Assembly: GCF_963583255.1 (NCBI RefSeq)
Contig: NC_084815.1
Coordinates: forward strand, 7,363,724 to 7,427,723
Direction: 5' to 3'
Length of the DNA stretch: 64,000 nucleotides
Origin: Pyrus communis
Lineage: Eukaryota; Streptophyta; Magnoliopsida; Rosales; Rosaceae
Part shown: positions 43,058 through 56,104 of the stretch, one piece after another
How positions within the stretch are numbered: the first letter of the stretch is position 1
Layout of the letters: the number at the start of each line of letters is the position of its first letter
Translations under genes and position numbers: made by a program
The notes under the pieces: model-generated
What the model saw: the letters and a program-made list of their open reading frames with translations, nothing else
Told to the model about the DNA's origin: nothing
The model's database searches: none

Positions 43058-45720
43058 TGAGGGTTTCCACCAATACCGTCTATTATGGTAATTGGATTGA
43101 AAAAGATTACATAAGGAGCATAATATATATGTCAAGACGTACGTACAATTTTTTTTATATGTAACTCAATATATATATTTGTTGGGGAATTTTTAGGTTG
43201 AGTTAGATTTTGGTTTTGACGGGTATCCTTCGTTCTCTTGGTCTGTTTGAATACCAAGTCCTAATATACCTTGAAAGAATTAGTGTGTCATAGGAAGTAT
43301 TTCGGTTGAATTAACGGCTCAAGGACAACATGATTAAGCAAATAATGGCTTGCTTAAGTGATATGTGGTGTGGAAGCTAGAAGTTTACCAGTTTAGTGTG
43401 AGAGAGAACTTTGTATGGTTATGTGATGTTTAGGGATAGGTAATCTGGACTTCCTAAGGTTCTAAGGGAACTTCTATTGACTGAGGAAGATCAAAGGAAG
43501 CTAGGAGGAACCCTAAGATTGTAAGAAAATGGCTATCTCTAGGATTCTAGTCTGCTTGCACTTAGAGAGTGATTTCCCTTGCTTGGTGCGATACAACCTT
43601 TGAATTCCCCTCTCTCCCTCTCTCTAACATTCTGTCCCCCTTACATTGAGTTGAACATCCCCTTTTGTAGGTCCATAGTCATCTTTACATGCTTCCTTTG
43701 AGAATCTCTAGGCTTCTCTATCTTCTCCCATTATAGCTAAGTCTTCATTCCTCTTTTTTCTAGCGCAACTACGACCTTCCTTTTTGGTGTAAAAATATGA
43801 GCATCGCTACTCCCTTGAAGACAATGGCATGCGTTGTTCCCAAAGCGCTGCTTCCCCAAGTCAACTTCCATAGGTGTTAATTCTGGTAATGTGTCTCCTT
43901 GCTTTCGTCCATCATTCTCCTATGTGAGCTAGGAAGAGAAAGTCTCCATAGGTGTTAATTCTGGTAATGCGTCTCCTTGCTTTCGTCAATCATTCTCCTA
44001 TATGAGCTAGGAAGAGAAAGTCCACCTCTCTCCTCATTAAATGCAGGCTCTGCGTTGTCCTTTGCGTGAACTTAAGGCTTTAAGTCTGGTTTTAACTAGA
44101 TTGGTTGGCTTGCTAGGGAAAAGGGAAAACAAGGTTTGAGTTTGTTCTCTCTCAGCCTTACCTACACAAAATTCAAAGATTGTGAGCTTGTATCTTTGGG
44201 ATCCCAAGCAGCCCAAAGTCCTTCATAATCTTGACCCCATGTAGGCTTGATAAACTTCCGTAACCATCCACACCATGATTTACTTGGCAAGCCTTGACAC
44301 GTGGTTTGTTGTCATTTTAGCGCGAATAATAGTCAGCATTATAAAGCTTGGCGTAGTGAATATGCATGGATTTGCATGGGTATGGCATGATTTATACAAA
44401 CATCCGATCCGTGAATTATCATTACTTTAATAGCATGGCATGATTGTGTATATTTTCCTTTCTCGTTCCCGCACATTAGCACATGTTTAAGTTTGGCTGG
44501 GAACTTTTATGATAATCAGACCTCGAGATATGATTGGGCCTGCATGTGACATTTTTGAACTCTGAAAATATTTTCTTTACTAATCTAGGTGTTACATTTC
44601 TCAAACATTGTCTCTAAAATTTAGTCAATGGGCACTAGGCATCCTTTTCTAACTTATAGATATCTCCCAAAATTTGGTTTTCTGGCTTGTGAGTGGAGTA
44701 GTAAGGACTACAGTATATTCTATCTCTTCTATCAATAATCACTTGCATCCATTCAAATTTGGCCATATATATTATTGTTGCTAAGAATGTTACGCTAAAA
44801 AGGCCAAAGACATTTTAATTAACTACTAAATTAGTTGGTTACTTATATTATTAAAATGATGAATGAAACTTGGCATGAATTGGAGGGGGATTAAAATTAT
44901 GGATTTGGTTGCGAATTCAGTAGCAGCTGGAAAAAATATACTTTTACTCTTTCAACGTTATAAAATTAGTTGCTGGTGTGGTGCTTGAAGATTTCGTGTC
45001 CTTTGTTCACCGTTACTTAACAAGTACATATGATGCCTCATGAGCTTGAACCAAACTCTTTAACGGATTCTTATCTTCTACTTGCCAATTTTGCTAATAC
45101 TTGTCCGCTCTTTCCCTGACAGTAAAAGCAATTAACTTCTAGTTTTGGGTATAAATTGCACTTTGTGGTCTTTAAAAGCAGACATATCATAATCCAAGCA
45201 TCCGTACTGCCAAACTTTCGTAACGGAGGCCTACGCGTGAAGATTTGGTACGTGAAGAGATTAAAGTTTCATAATCCACTATCTAATTAATAAGCTTTGC
45301 AAAATCCTCACGCTTTCTTTTTCGCTTTCCAGATTTCATGCAAGATGTGCAAGAAAGGAGTTGTGATTGTGCAGTCAAATGGTACAAAGAGAAACCATAT
45401 GAATATTGTCAATATTTTTGGTGGGCCATAAATAAATATTACGTCTGCTTCTCATTATTTAACTATTTGTAAAATTTTAATGCGTTTTCTAACTTTCGAA
45501 GCTCATTTATAAATATGATAAAAATAGAAGTCACTGAGTTTGTGTGGATTATCAACACTTTGAAATACATGAACTTATCTCTTCTAAAAATTTCCAGCAA
45601 AAACCGCTTCATGCATAAATTGTCATATTATACTTTTTTTATTTTTACTTCTAATTAAACATTTTTCTAATCCACAAAGATGACTGTCAAAGAGGCTACT
45701 TTTTTTACAAGAGTTTTAGG
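43058..45720. other. spacer with LTR-like sequence
   Basis: A possible LTR starts TGTTGGGGAATTTTTAGG at 43180, and cattctgtccccc-type non-coding sequence follows, but no right end could be fixed. It holds the 78-bp tandem repeat at 43867. No protein-coding sequence is seen. Confidence 0.4.
43867..44022. repeat. 78-bp tandem repeat
   Basis: Two copies of a unit beginning tccataggtgttaattctgg and ending aggaagagaaagtc, with three or four differences. The fuller copies of such units are common inside LTRs. Confidence 0.88.
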
Positions 45721-47845
45721 GCCTGAGTGGTTAGGTGGATGAGACAAGTGATGACACATTAAAATGGACTCAAGTCCATTACCGCTGTTTGATGCCATGC
45801 GATCAAAATGGCATCATGGACGAGATTTCTACTTTGGTTGCAAGTCCAAAATTGGACGGGATATGTAACCCTACCACAATTCCTAAGTTGTGCTCTATTT
45901 CTTGGAGATTATTTTAGGTTCCAAAACCCTCATGCATCCACTTATTTTCACTTTATTTTCTACAACTCTACAGTAGTACGCATGAAGAAAGGGGTTAACT
46001 TTTTCACTAATATAAAATAAGGGTCACTTAATAGTTTTCTTTGTGTATGAAACATTGAGAAATCCTCATTTCTATCAATTTTCTTCGACTTTGAGTCATT
46101 TATTGACACGCATAATTTTCGTTTGAGTCTAAAATTGGACTATGAGGTTTAAATTTTCTCACATTGATCCCTAAAGTTTTGAAATTGCATCATTTTACAT
46201 CTTTAGTATATTTCAACGTGTATTATCCATTAAATTGATGAGTATTTTAGGCTGTGTGGTGCAAATGTGATTTACATGACAACTTCAGTTACGAATTTTA
46301 TTCTAACCATGTCGCCAATTGATTAAACATTGAAATAAATCATTAGACAAAAGACTTAAATTGATAAAGTAAAACCTTTATAAAGTCATAAATATGAGAC
46401 CATACAAATTTTATAATTTTAGGGAGGTCATTAGCTAGTGGTGTAGTTAAATAATATTATTTATTGACTTATTTCCTAGATATGATGCTTGGGGCGCCAA
46501 ACATTTTATTTCTTACACATGTATTTTCTTTACTTGTACTCCAAGGCATTAGTCCTTGACGCCCAATGCCCCGTTGTGTATGTAAAGGGGGTTGAATACC
46601 TTTCCTTTTTTCTCCTATCAAATCAGTCATGCCTACTCAAGGTCAATATGAAAAATCAGTGAACTGAAAATATTCGTAATGAGTTGTGCAAAAAGAAATT
46701 AGTAAACCCCAACTGGAAGCAAAATTTTTAATCATGTGGATGTGTGTTTTATTAAGTAAGACCAAGAAAAATTGTAACTTACACGATGTGGAGTTTATTT
46801 CTATATATAATAGTATAACTAGTCCCAAGTTGGGACCAAAAGTTTTTGTGACTTTAATGAGGTTATTCCTATATATAGAGTATCACTTTAGAGAAGTTTT
46901 AATGTACAATTTTTATAGCTAAAAGGGTCATGTGAGAAAATTAAAACTTCGTGACCTATTTTGAAAATCACCCCAACTTGGACAGTGCAAAATGTAGTTA
47001 GGCCTTTTTTTATTAGACTAAAATCATAATTTAGAGTTTGAGGTATAGCTAACCCAAAAAAAGTAGGATTGATTTTTAATCGATGGCTTGGACTTTATAT
47101 TTTTGCCAATTGTTACGTGATGAATTTCTTATTAACATTGATCTCATTTATTTGCATTGTTGTATTTTAAAATTTTATGTACTATATATTTAACAATGTA
47201 AAAAAACTAAATTGGATCAAAGTTAAAGGTACAATTACGAATAAATGAAAGTGCACAAACTTATTATGTATTGTTCCTTAAAAGAATTTACTTATACGTG
47301 GCACAAATAAATATACAAGATTTCATAATTCAATTTGCGGAGCTCTGATCCAAACCCTAAACAATATAGAGGATGATTCTCTACCCTCTTAATTTCTTTA
47401 CCCTTTTATACTTTCGTATTTGAACGGTTATAGTTAAATCACGTCAACATAATAAGTGAGATAAGAGGATGGAAGGGAATGAGAATAGAAGAGTAGAAAA
47501 TCCTCTTCCAAACAATATTCATGGAGACAATTCTGCTGACAACAAGCAGGGAGCAGGTTGAGGGACGTACGTCTCGCAACTGTGTCGTATGTGGAAATTA
47601 ATTAGATGATCGATCCAACACAAATTGCGATTGACTGACTGCGCCCAATACAGTTTACATTGATGTGACCTGGGGGGAAGTCTGAATTCATCAATTAACA
47701 CACAAAAGCAGTTTTAAAAACAAACAAAAAAAAGACTAGGCAGTTTTACACAACAGTTACTCATTAATACGTATGCACTTTTTTCTAGGGCCTTTATAAA
47801 AACCACATCAACATATGTAATTCTCATCAAATTCTCTGCTTGCTT

Positions 47846-47848
<3 letters not shown>
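45721..47848. other. AT-rich spacer, no gene recognised
   Basis: Short ORFs only (for example 45735-45917), none with a domain. Around 46130-46420 the wording (aaaattggactatgaggttt, attgatccctaaagttttga) recalls MULE-like MITE arms, but no pairing arm was identified. Confidence 0.4.
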
Positions 47849-47897
<49 letters not shown>

Positions 47898-47912
47898 TGT
47901 GTGTGTGTGTGG
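47849..47912. repeat. (GA)n(GT)n microsatellite
   Basis: More than 20 ga units run directly into about 9 gt units. Similar mixed runs recur at 48083-48170, where a 42-base block (gagagagagagtgtgtgtgt and following aaggtagaggtg) is duplicated. Confidence 0.95.
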
Positions 47913-49074
47913 TGTGGACTAACTTTTCGAACTTATAGTTGATAACAAAGAAAAATGTTTGGAGGGAAATTAACAGAAGCAGAAAACAGAAAGAGACAGG
48001 GTTTGGTGTTTAATATTGTCTGCTGGCGGCAATAACCTAATGTCCAAGGGTCACAGGCTCCAAACTGCAGTTAACACATTACTGTCTCTCTCTCTTTTGA
48101 GAGAGAGAGAGAGTGTGTGTGTGTAAGGTAGAGGTGGAGAGAGAGAGAGAGTGTGTGTGTAAGGTAGAGGTGAAGTGAACAGATGGTTCATTTCAATGAT
48201 CCATAAGTTAACATGCGTCAATCTCTCAGAATCTTTTTTCTTTGGTTAAAATCTCAGAATCTGAGATGTAGGCAAAAGGCAAAAGGAATATATAAGAGGG
48301 ATGAGGGACTTTGAAACAAAGATTAGACGTATCATATGATGGGGGGTAGGATGCATACATGATGTACCATCTATCTCTCTCTCTCTAAACTGCTTTAATG
48401 AAAAGTCCCATGGCAATCGGCAATCACTGAGGTTTAGAGAGAGAGAGATTGAGCAGTGTCAGTGCCTGGCTTCATGGGTCATGGGTGATAGTTGGCACGT
48501 GGGAGTCAGTGAGTTAGTGCCCCTTCTAGCTAACAATTACAAAAAATACACACAACTACCTGCCATCTAGCTACTTCCAACAAACAAAATCACAGCCTCT
48601 CTGCCTGCTACTAGTTGTCACTGTTGCTGCAATTCATTACGTGTTAAGAGAGAGAGAGAGAGATGATGGAGGGCATGATAGTGTGGGAAATGATACATGG
48701 GTTTGTGATACGTGTAGAGTAGTGGAAGTGGGTAAGGCCATGGACACCGTTTGTACTCGATGGTATGGGTCTAAGCCGTTTTCTGGTAAAAACATAAAAA
48801 GCTTCTCGAGTCTCACTTTTTGTGTGGCTGTGTGTTGGGCACAGCTACCTGCTGCGTACTGGGATGGATTGAAAGGTCAGTTCTCATATGTCATGTCCCT
48901 CATCACATGCACCACTCTTACTCGTCTTGTCAAATCATCATATATATGTGGAATCATTAAACTTCGCGTTTACCGGCCCTTACCCGAAACCATCTATAGT
49001 TTTAATAACCTAGTTATATTTTCAGATACAAAATTATTATTTGTACATCCATGCATATGCATGCCTGTACGTAT
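47913..49074. other. GA-rich spacer, no gene recognised
   Basis: Rich in (ga)n and (ct)n runs. An open frame at 48641-49138 (165 codons) begins in a (ga)n run, has no recognisable domain, and is probably chance. Confidence 0.4.
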
Positions 49075-49137
49075 ATGTATACATACGGTATGTAAACTAT
49101 ACGTATCAGTGTACATACAGTATGTAAACTACACGTA
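49075..49137. repeat. diverged ~31-bp tandem repeat
   Basis: gtatacatacggtatgtaaact and gtgtacatacagtatgtaaact follow each other with ac-gta-rich linkers. It marks the left border of the CACTA transposase remnant. Confidence 0.65.
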
Positions 49138-49159
49138 GCACTTTTATCTTTTTTTTAAG

Positions 49160-51753
49160 CACTTTTATCTTTTAGTGTTCAATTAAAGTGTGATGTGCTA
49201 TCTCAATGTCCATTTTGTTAAATGACTCCCCTTTGATTGGTTCACCAAAATGGTCATGCAATTTGGGCAAAAACAGAAATTTTTTCACTTCTCACACCAC
49301 TGTCACTATTGCATTGTTGTCGATTGAACGTAGTCTTAACGTCTTGTAGGTACAAAATATAAACGACTCAAATGCGACCTATGCTTCCATGATTAATCCT
49401 TCGGGCTTTGCCTTGTTCCGTACACTATTTTTTAATTCACCCAGTAGTCTGCATCAATAAACAAAATAATGTGTAAAATTAGTCAAATAGTACATACTTC
49501 ACGAACTAAAGTATTTATGGTGCTTAAATACCTTTCTATTGGATATATCCATCGATAGTTGACGGGTCTGGCTAGAAGTGCCTCATCCGACAAGTGAATC
49601 ATGACATGGATCATGCTTGTGAAGAAAGCTGGAGGAAATATTTGTTCAAACTTGCAAAACACTTTAATAATATTGTCGTGCAACTGTTTAACATTGGATT
49701 TGAGCAAAGATCTTGCAGTTAATTGAGAAAAATATCTCGCCAACAACATAATCGGTTTCCCCACATCTTCGGGCAAGCGGTGTCGAATTTTCACTGGGAG
49801 AAGACGTTGAAGTATCACATGACAATTATGACTCTTGAGGCCTGAAAATTTGCCTTCATGCATGATTGCACAACGACTGATGTTTGAAGCATACCTATCC
49901 GAAAATGGTATAGAAGATAGAAACTGCAAAAACTTTCCTTTTATTCGATTTCACCGAAAACGATGCAAGCTTCTTTCTGGCTATGTCTCCGTCCTTCGTC
50001 ATCCATAAACCTGGCCTAATGCCCATTTTTTCTAGATCAATCTGAGCTTTTATTGTGTCCTTTGTTTTTCCCTTGATGTCTAGTATAGTTTCGACCAGTG
50101 TATCAAACACATTTTTCTCAACATGCATTACATCGATGTTGTGTCTCAACTTTAATTTGGACCAGTACGGGCGCTCGAATAACTTCGTATTGTGTGTCCA
50201 GTTCAAATGTATGTCTGGTTTTGTCCTATTTAGGGATTTTTCCAATAGAGCAAAATCCAAACGATTCACCTGAGCCACAATTTCATCTTCGAACCATTCT
50301 CTGGGTCTTGGGTGAAGCTCTATGCCATTGAAGAAGGCTGTCTTGTTCTGATGCCACTCATGGTCTCACGGCAACCATCTACGATACCCTAGGTAACAAA
50401 CTTTTCTCGCGTGCCTACTAGACGTTGTGTTCTCTTTGCAAATTGGGCATGCATAATAATCCTTAGTGCTCCACCTAGACATCATAGCGTACGCAGAAAA
50501 ATCGTTTATAGTCCACATCATTGCTGCTCTTAAAGTGAACATCTTCTCGGTAGATTTATCGTACGTGGGAACACCATTTTCCCATAATTCTTTTAGTTTA
50601 TCGACTAACGATTGTAAATAAACATCAATAGACGTGCCCAGATCTTCCGTTATCAACAATGTCATCATCATATATTATTTTTTCATACACTTCCAAGGCG
50701 GAAAATTATACAGAATTGAGAAGATTAGCCAAGTGCTGTGATTTTGGTTTAGAACCCCGAACAGATTAAATCTGTCTGTCGCAAGTCTTAATCTAACCTT
50801 CTGGGGCTCACGTCCAAAATCGGGGTATAGCCGATGAAACTCTTTCCAGGCATATCCATCTGCAGGATGTCTCATAACATTGTCATCCACTCGTCTATCC
50901 TTATGCCACCTCATGTCGCTTGCAGTGTGCATCGACATATAAAATCGCTTCAACCTGAGCTTTAATGGGAGATAACGCATAACTTTTTGTGGAATCTTCG
51001 TTGTTCTATTCTGAAAGGTCATTTTAAGCCGCGACTCATTACATACAGGGCATTTATCCAACGCTTCATTCTCTTTGTAGAATAAAATGCAATTATTTTT
51101 ACATGCATGAATTTTTCTTTTCCCAATCCAGTACCACTCAGCACCTTCTTTGCACTTTTATGATCTTTAGGCATGCGATTATCCTTTGGAAACATCCTCT
51201 TGAAAACCCCCAAAAAGTAATCAAAACACTGGTTCGACATACAAAACTTTATTTTGCCATGCATCAACTCAACAATGACCATGAGCACCGAAAATCTTTC
51301 GCAACCGGGGTATAATTCTTGCTTGGCACTTTTTAATAGTTTTTCATATTTTTCAAATGCTTCACTGTCCATGGTGGGAGGGACATCATCTTTTACTTCC
51401 TCATTCGTATTCGAACTAGCGTTTGAAAAAGCATCATTGATAATGTCCATAATTTGTTTATTTGGATCCACAACAGATTCAACTGTCTCTACTTGTCGAG
51501 TAATGTGTGAGGATGAAGCACATTGTATTTGTTCTCCATGATGATTCCATGTAGTATAGGTCTCCATCATCCCATTTCTGACTAAATGGTATCGAACAAT
51601 TTCAAAATATTGAATCATTGAGTTGTTAGCTACAAGGATACCGAATTTGAGTTGAACCCCAGTTGTTGCCATTGAAAAATCAATGAATTTATTTATTCCA
51701 TCCAAATAATCATCAACACATATGTTAGGATTATGTATCTACTGTTTGTCCAT
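49160..51753 (-). pseudogene. CACTA (En/Spm) transposase, TNP2 family, broken
   Basis: Read from 51753 leftward this is a TNP2-type transposase: an N-terminal MDK-type start with a TAG at codon 5, then a GINKFIDFSMATT stretch, the region with CPVCNESRLK (about 51055) and PLKLRLKRFY, the TNP2 core with DMRWHKDRR and GYAWKEFHRLYPDFG, and YACPICKENT (50450). The IDVMHVEKNVFDTLVETILD block follows, then a DUF4218 region (PFSDRYASNISRC..., 49480-49930) and a DUF4216-like tail to about 49190 (NKAKPEG, PFGEPIKGE). Frames change at about 51030, 50675, 50340, 49910 and 49470. TNP2 proteins cut and paste CACTA elements. This copy cannot make a whole protein. It belongs with the modules at 54935-56470 and the terminus at 57042. 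Confidence 0.9.
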
Positions 51754-51914
51754 ATCACTTGCAAACACAAAAAATTTACAAGCAGTACAACAACTTCAAT
51801 TATGACATGCCACCTTATGCCTCTGGTATAGGTCTTATTTCATTCGAGAATGCACAGTTACGTGCTGTAATTTACGATTCCAACACATTAGAGTTGATCA
51901 TGGGAAAACTTTGG

Positions 51915-51995
51915 CAGCATCTCTTTGCAGTTCTTCAAGTGCATGACGTAGATACAAAAAACTACGATGCATCCGAAGAACGCAAAGAGATGCTG
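51915..51995. other. near-perfect hairpin between transposase and LTR
   Basis: The arms 51915-51951 and 51962-51995 pair almost fully (left cagcatctctttgcagttct, right read back agcatctctttgcgttcttc), with a 10-base loop, two or three mismatches and small bulges. It lies in a plus-strand open frame (51759-52037) without a known domain. It could be a foldback element end or give a small-RNA-like hairpin. Confidence 0.6.
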
Positions 51996-52019
51996 ATAGG
52001 ATTTTACTACCTACAAAGA

Positions 52020-53478
52020 AGGGATAAAAACACTTAAAAATACTTGCAAGAGTACAAGGTCATCATAGTATAGTAGCTCAAGTAAGGTCATTTTTCACAG
52101 GGATTGAATGAATAATTTGTGTAAATACCAAATCTTAATTAATTATTTGAAAACAATGATTGGAAAAGGTTGATTTTGAATTTAAAAATAATAAAAACCA
52201 ATTTAATTAAAAAGGTTAAAGAAATTAGCAAAGTAAAGAAAACAAAGGAAAACGTTTTGAAAACCAAATTGTAAAAGCCTAGGATTCTGCCATCCCCTAA
52301 ACAATCCTATGCAATTCTACCAATTACTTATGAATTTCTTCATACATGCTTTGAAGGTTAGGTTTTCCTAATACATATTTTCCTCATGATGTTCAAGAGA
52401 AAAGGTATATCTAACATGCAACCCGTCTGTGATGTTCAGATCAAATATAAACATGCAAGACTCATTAAGCTTTGTGAAAACCCTTTAAAAAACCATGCAA
52501 CCCTTAAGAGTGTGATGTTAGCCTTAAGTGAACTTACAATTACTAATCACGAGAAGCCCTCCTCAATTTTAGGGTGATGTTCCAACATAAATTGCATTAA
52601 ATTACTTGTCTAAAAAACCCTAATGATCGCGAATCACTAAGACAATTAGATAGTTTAATCGCGGTGATTAATAATTCAAAGTAAGCTTGCATCCATTCAT
52701 AAGCAAATTAATAAAATCACATATTCATGCTAAGGCTTATGGCTTCGCCCTAGCAAATGGAAATTAGTTATGAACAACTATAAGACAAAAGGAATTTTAT
52801 TGAAATAGAAAAATGATAGAAAACACCTTGAAATACAAATTGTCAAAGCTTAGCTAAGTTTTCCAAATTGATGCCTGTGTTCTCCCACCCCCCCCACCCC
52901 CCCTCCTTTCTAATGGGTAAAAAGCCTTATTTATACTACTCCAAATCAAAACCCTCATAGAAAAGGTTTTCTAAAAACTAGGAAATAAAATAATAAAAGG
53001 GTAACTAGGAATTACATTCCTATTATGACTAGGAAATCTGCCCAACATAGAGATAACCACGTTTTTACACCTTCAGGGCTTCAAAACAGGCCCAAAACTA
53101 CTCAAACTAAAGATTAGGATCTCCTCTTCAAGTTCCAAGAAGAGCCCAAGTCCAAAATCCATCTTCTTCCAGCCCAAAAGTTGCAAATAAGCTCTACAGC
53201 CCAATCTACCAGCATTGCACGCTGAGCATAAATTAATATTCCATGATCAGATGCTTCGGAGTAAAATTATGAAATTTTGAGACAACCTTCTTGAAAGATT
53301 CACAAACCCGTTCCAATTGGAATCACTAAAAATTCCACCGTTTGATTACTTTATGCTCAAAACAAGTTCGCATGTCTTACATTAAAAATACATAACAAAG
53401 TATCAAAATCTCACCAAAATAATAACCAAAATATACCAAGAATAGGGAAATAATATATAGTATAAAATCAACCCATCA
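52020..53478 (-). mobile_element. LTR-like insert in the CACTA element (family of 21508)
   Basis: On the minus strand it starts TGATGGGTTGATTTTATACT at 53478 and matches the sequence at 21508 (tttaccctattctt... there, tttccctattcttgg... here). It ends near 52020 (cttgcaagtattttt). TATGC follows the 5' end (53479-53483) and also occurs at 51816-51820, but the ends there do not fit TG...CA, so the target duplication is doubtful. It carries no protein domain. Confidence 0.6.
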
Positions 53479-53683
53479 TATGCTACCAAATTTCCCACGT
53501 TCAAACTTTAATTCGTGAACCGCAAAATAGAACATGTAACTTTGCATTCTCAAACTGTCCAAAATTTTGGGACAATTCAAGAATTAATTGGACTGCAGTC
53601 ATGCTTCGCATCCGTTTGCGAAATCCAACTAATTCTCAAACAAGAAACTAAACTCATATGAACATTGCAAACCATCTTTTTGT

Positions 53684-54277
53684 CAAGGTTCTAAAAAACG
53701 CTAGGCGCTAGTTGGGCGGCGGGCTAGGGCCCAGCAGCTAGGGGATTTAGGTAAATTTTTTGTAAATAAGTGTATATTGACACTTACAAAAAATTATACT
53801 TGTATGAAGAAATTAAAGGATTAAGAAAATAAAAGAACGATAAAATGCAAAAAGAGTATTCAACAAGTCCAAAATTTAAAAACATATTAAGCATATATGC
53901 CATATAACCATAGTGAGAAGTATTGTAGAATGACACATGTACAACAAGTTCACAATTTAAAACCACATAAAATGCAAAATAGGAGGAAAATAAGGAAACA
54001 TAGTAATTGTATTTAACATCCCGGAATTTAAGTTGATACACACCTATTCTATAAAATTAACAAAATTTCAAGGTATAAACATAGGCGCATGTAGGGAACG
54101 GGAACTTAGAGTTAGAATAAAGATAGGATTTTTTTTTTTAATTTCAATTAAAAAAAAAAAAACCGCATAGGGCCGCCTAGAGCCCATCCGTTTTTTCCCA
54201 CCGTTTTGCAAGAAAACGCCTCGACCACCTTCCACCCAGCGCCTAGGCGGCCGCCTAGGCCATTTTTTAGAACACTG
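53684..54277. mobile_element. 594-bp hAT-type MITE, complete
   Basis: The ends CAAGGTTCTAAAAAA and (reversed) CAGTGTTCTAAAAAA form the inverted repeat. CTTTTTGT flanks both sides (53676-53683 and 54278-54285), an 8-bp hAT duplication. Inside are GCCTAGGCG/GCGCTAG words near both ends and an AT-rich middle. It is the same family as 11622-14268 and is inserted in the CACTA element. Confidence 0.88.
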
Positions 54278-54934
54278 CTTTTTGTACATCCACACAAAAT
54301 TGTTTGCATACAAATACATAAACTCACAACAATTATAAACTACTTACAACATAATTTAAATGAATGGAAAGTAAATAAGTTAGTTAAGAAAATATACCTC
54401 TGAGATTAACATCAACACAGATTCAAAGGCTGGAAATTCCAGTAGGAAGGTAGCTATTGCAATTGTTTTGCAGCTTCTGCCTTCCTGCATTCTATTTAAA
54501 TTCAATAAAGTGAAAAGACTATGCGGGACGAAAGCACCGTAGCGCAAAACATGTTGCTTCCAATTTTGGTGCCATCCAATTATGCTTTGCCGTGTTTTTT
54601 TTATAAAACATTGCGTGACAAACTATGGTTTTTTTTTTTTTTTAATTTATTTATTTTAAATTTCATTTTTTGAAAAAAAAATTGAATTTTTCCTTTCAAT
54701 CTCCAATTTTTTTTCAAACCACATAAATACTAAATAAATCAAGAACTTATTTCATTATACCATTTGTGCATAATTAATTAATATAAATATTTATTAAAAT
54801 GCAATAATTTTATTCAAAATAAACCTAAAGTACATATTTAAGCAAACCATTCATAATAAAAAACTTCTAATTCAAATCCCATTATTAAATAAGCACTAAA
54901 TTAAAATAAAAAACACTATTCTACTCCTCTGCTG

Positions 54935-55518
54935 GTAGTTATGGTTCTCGCTGTAGTTCTGCTGCATATTGATTATCAAACTTCCACTCCTGGAAACGAG
55001 ACCTGAACATGTTATCGATTGCCCTCATCAAATTTGGGTTACTTTTGTCAATGTCCCAATTAGTCTGTCATACGAAAATTAATAAATTATAATCTCACTA
55101 TTATATTAAATTTAACAAACATAATTATTATTTAACTAATAACTTAACACATACAGCTAACTCATCAATCATGTGCATCTTCAGCTCTTCGGGGATGGCT
55201 CTCCAAGACTCCCATTCCGCAGCGCATTTCTCACGCACCAATGCTCCAACGCCGGACCAAAAGCTGGTGCGCATATCTGACTTCACAACCCCCATTAATT
55301 CGTCAACAGTGATTTGGTAATGGCTCCCACCATAAGTGTGTTGGACCTGTACTGCAACTCTTTTCTTCTTGTATATGAACAAAATATATATTCATAATAC
55401 TGAAACTAAATAAAAACTTTATACAAAATGCAAAATTTACAACGCAAACCTTTTCCGAAACCTTTGCCATCCATTGTCTTTGACGAACGCGCACCACCAT
55501 CGGCCATCGCACCAACAA
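54935..55518 (-). pseudogene. Ptta/En-Spm (TNPA-like) module, left copy
   Basis: The exon at about 55382-55150 reads ...QHTYGGSHYQITVDELMGVV, then VGALVREKCAAEWESWRAIP and a KMHMIDELA end, typical of the plant transposase Ptta/En-Spm family that partners TNP2 in CACTA elements. A further exon (about 55065-54950) gives NWDIDKSNPNLMRAIDNMFR and SRFQEWKFDN, ending in a stop after LQREP. A short leader exon at about 55518-55450 starts MADGGARSSKTMDGKG. The whole is shorter than a normal TNPA protein and probably not functional. Confidence 0.65.
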
Positions 55519-55589
55519 TCAAAAGAACAAATTGATTATAATCTGCAAAAATGTAAAGCATTTCCAAAACGCATTCTGAAGAAGAAGGA

Positions 55590-55880
55590 GAGTAAAAGCA
55601 CATATTTATAGGAAGATTAGAGACTTTGTGCAACGAAGCCTTTGTCGCGCAAACATCTGCAGTAAATATGGTTTTGATTCCTCTGATTCATATGCATTGA
55701 ATGCTCTAACCTAAAAATTGAACCATCTTTGCATGACGAAGTCTTTGTCACACAAGGTTTTATCACCTAACATGAATGAATGTTTCGTTCCGCAAAACAG
55801 ATAGATTCGAAATATGATGGTAAGGTTATTCGTGTTTTTTGTGCCCTTTGCGCAACGAAATTGTCGTCGCTAAAATTTTT
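55590..55880. repeat. CACTA subterminal-type repeats, inner block
   Basis: The words tttgtgcaacgaag, tttgcatgacgaag and tttgcgcaacgaaa in both orientations resemble the block beside the right terminus. This block (55590-55700) matches 56545-56660, showing that the leader and module were duplicated together. Confidence 0.7.
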
Positions 55881-56104
55881 GGTGACGAACGTAATGGATT
55901 GTAATTATGACGTTTATGTAAACATAGATCTTTAGTATCTATATTTATGTAAACTTCATAATTACAAATAAATATTCAGTTATAATATTTATTCTAAAAA
56001 TAATTAAAAACTTAAATAAATTGAATTAATCCATGCAATTATTTAAACAACAAAACATGCATTAAAGCCTAAGTAAGTCCAAATACATAATATTGTCCTC
56101 AAAA

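Noticed and set aside
43180..45411. Complete 2.2 kb solo LTR with ATATT duplication
   Set aside because: TG...CA and ATATT can be matched at these points, but the ends do not form an inverted TGTTG/CAACA pair and the flanks are AT-rich. Chance cannot be excluded.
48448..48472. miR160-like word (gtgcctggcttcatggg)
   Set aside because: Only the first nine bases after g match miR160, and no pairing arm was found nearby.
48641..49138. 165-codon ORF in GA-rich sequence
   Set aside because: It begins in a (ga)n microsatellite, shows no domain, and has no splice or promoter context.
51759..52037. 92-codon plus-strand ORF between transposase and LTR
   Set aside because: Its middle is the hairpin, so codons on both arms are constrained by pairing. 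No family is recognised.
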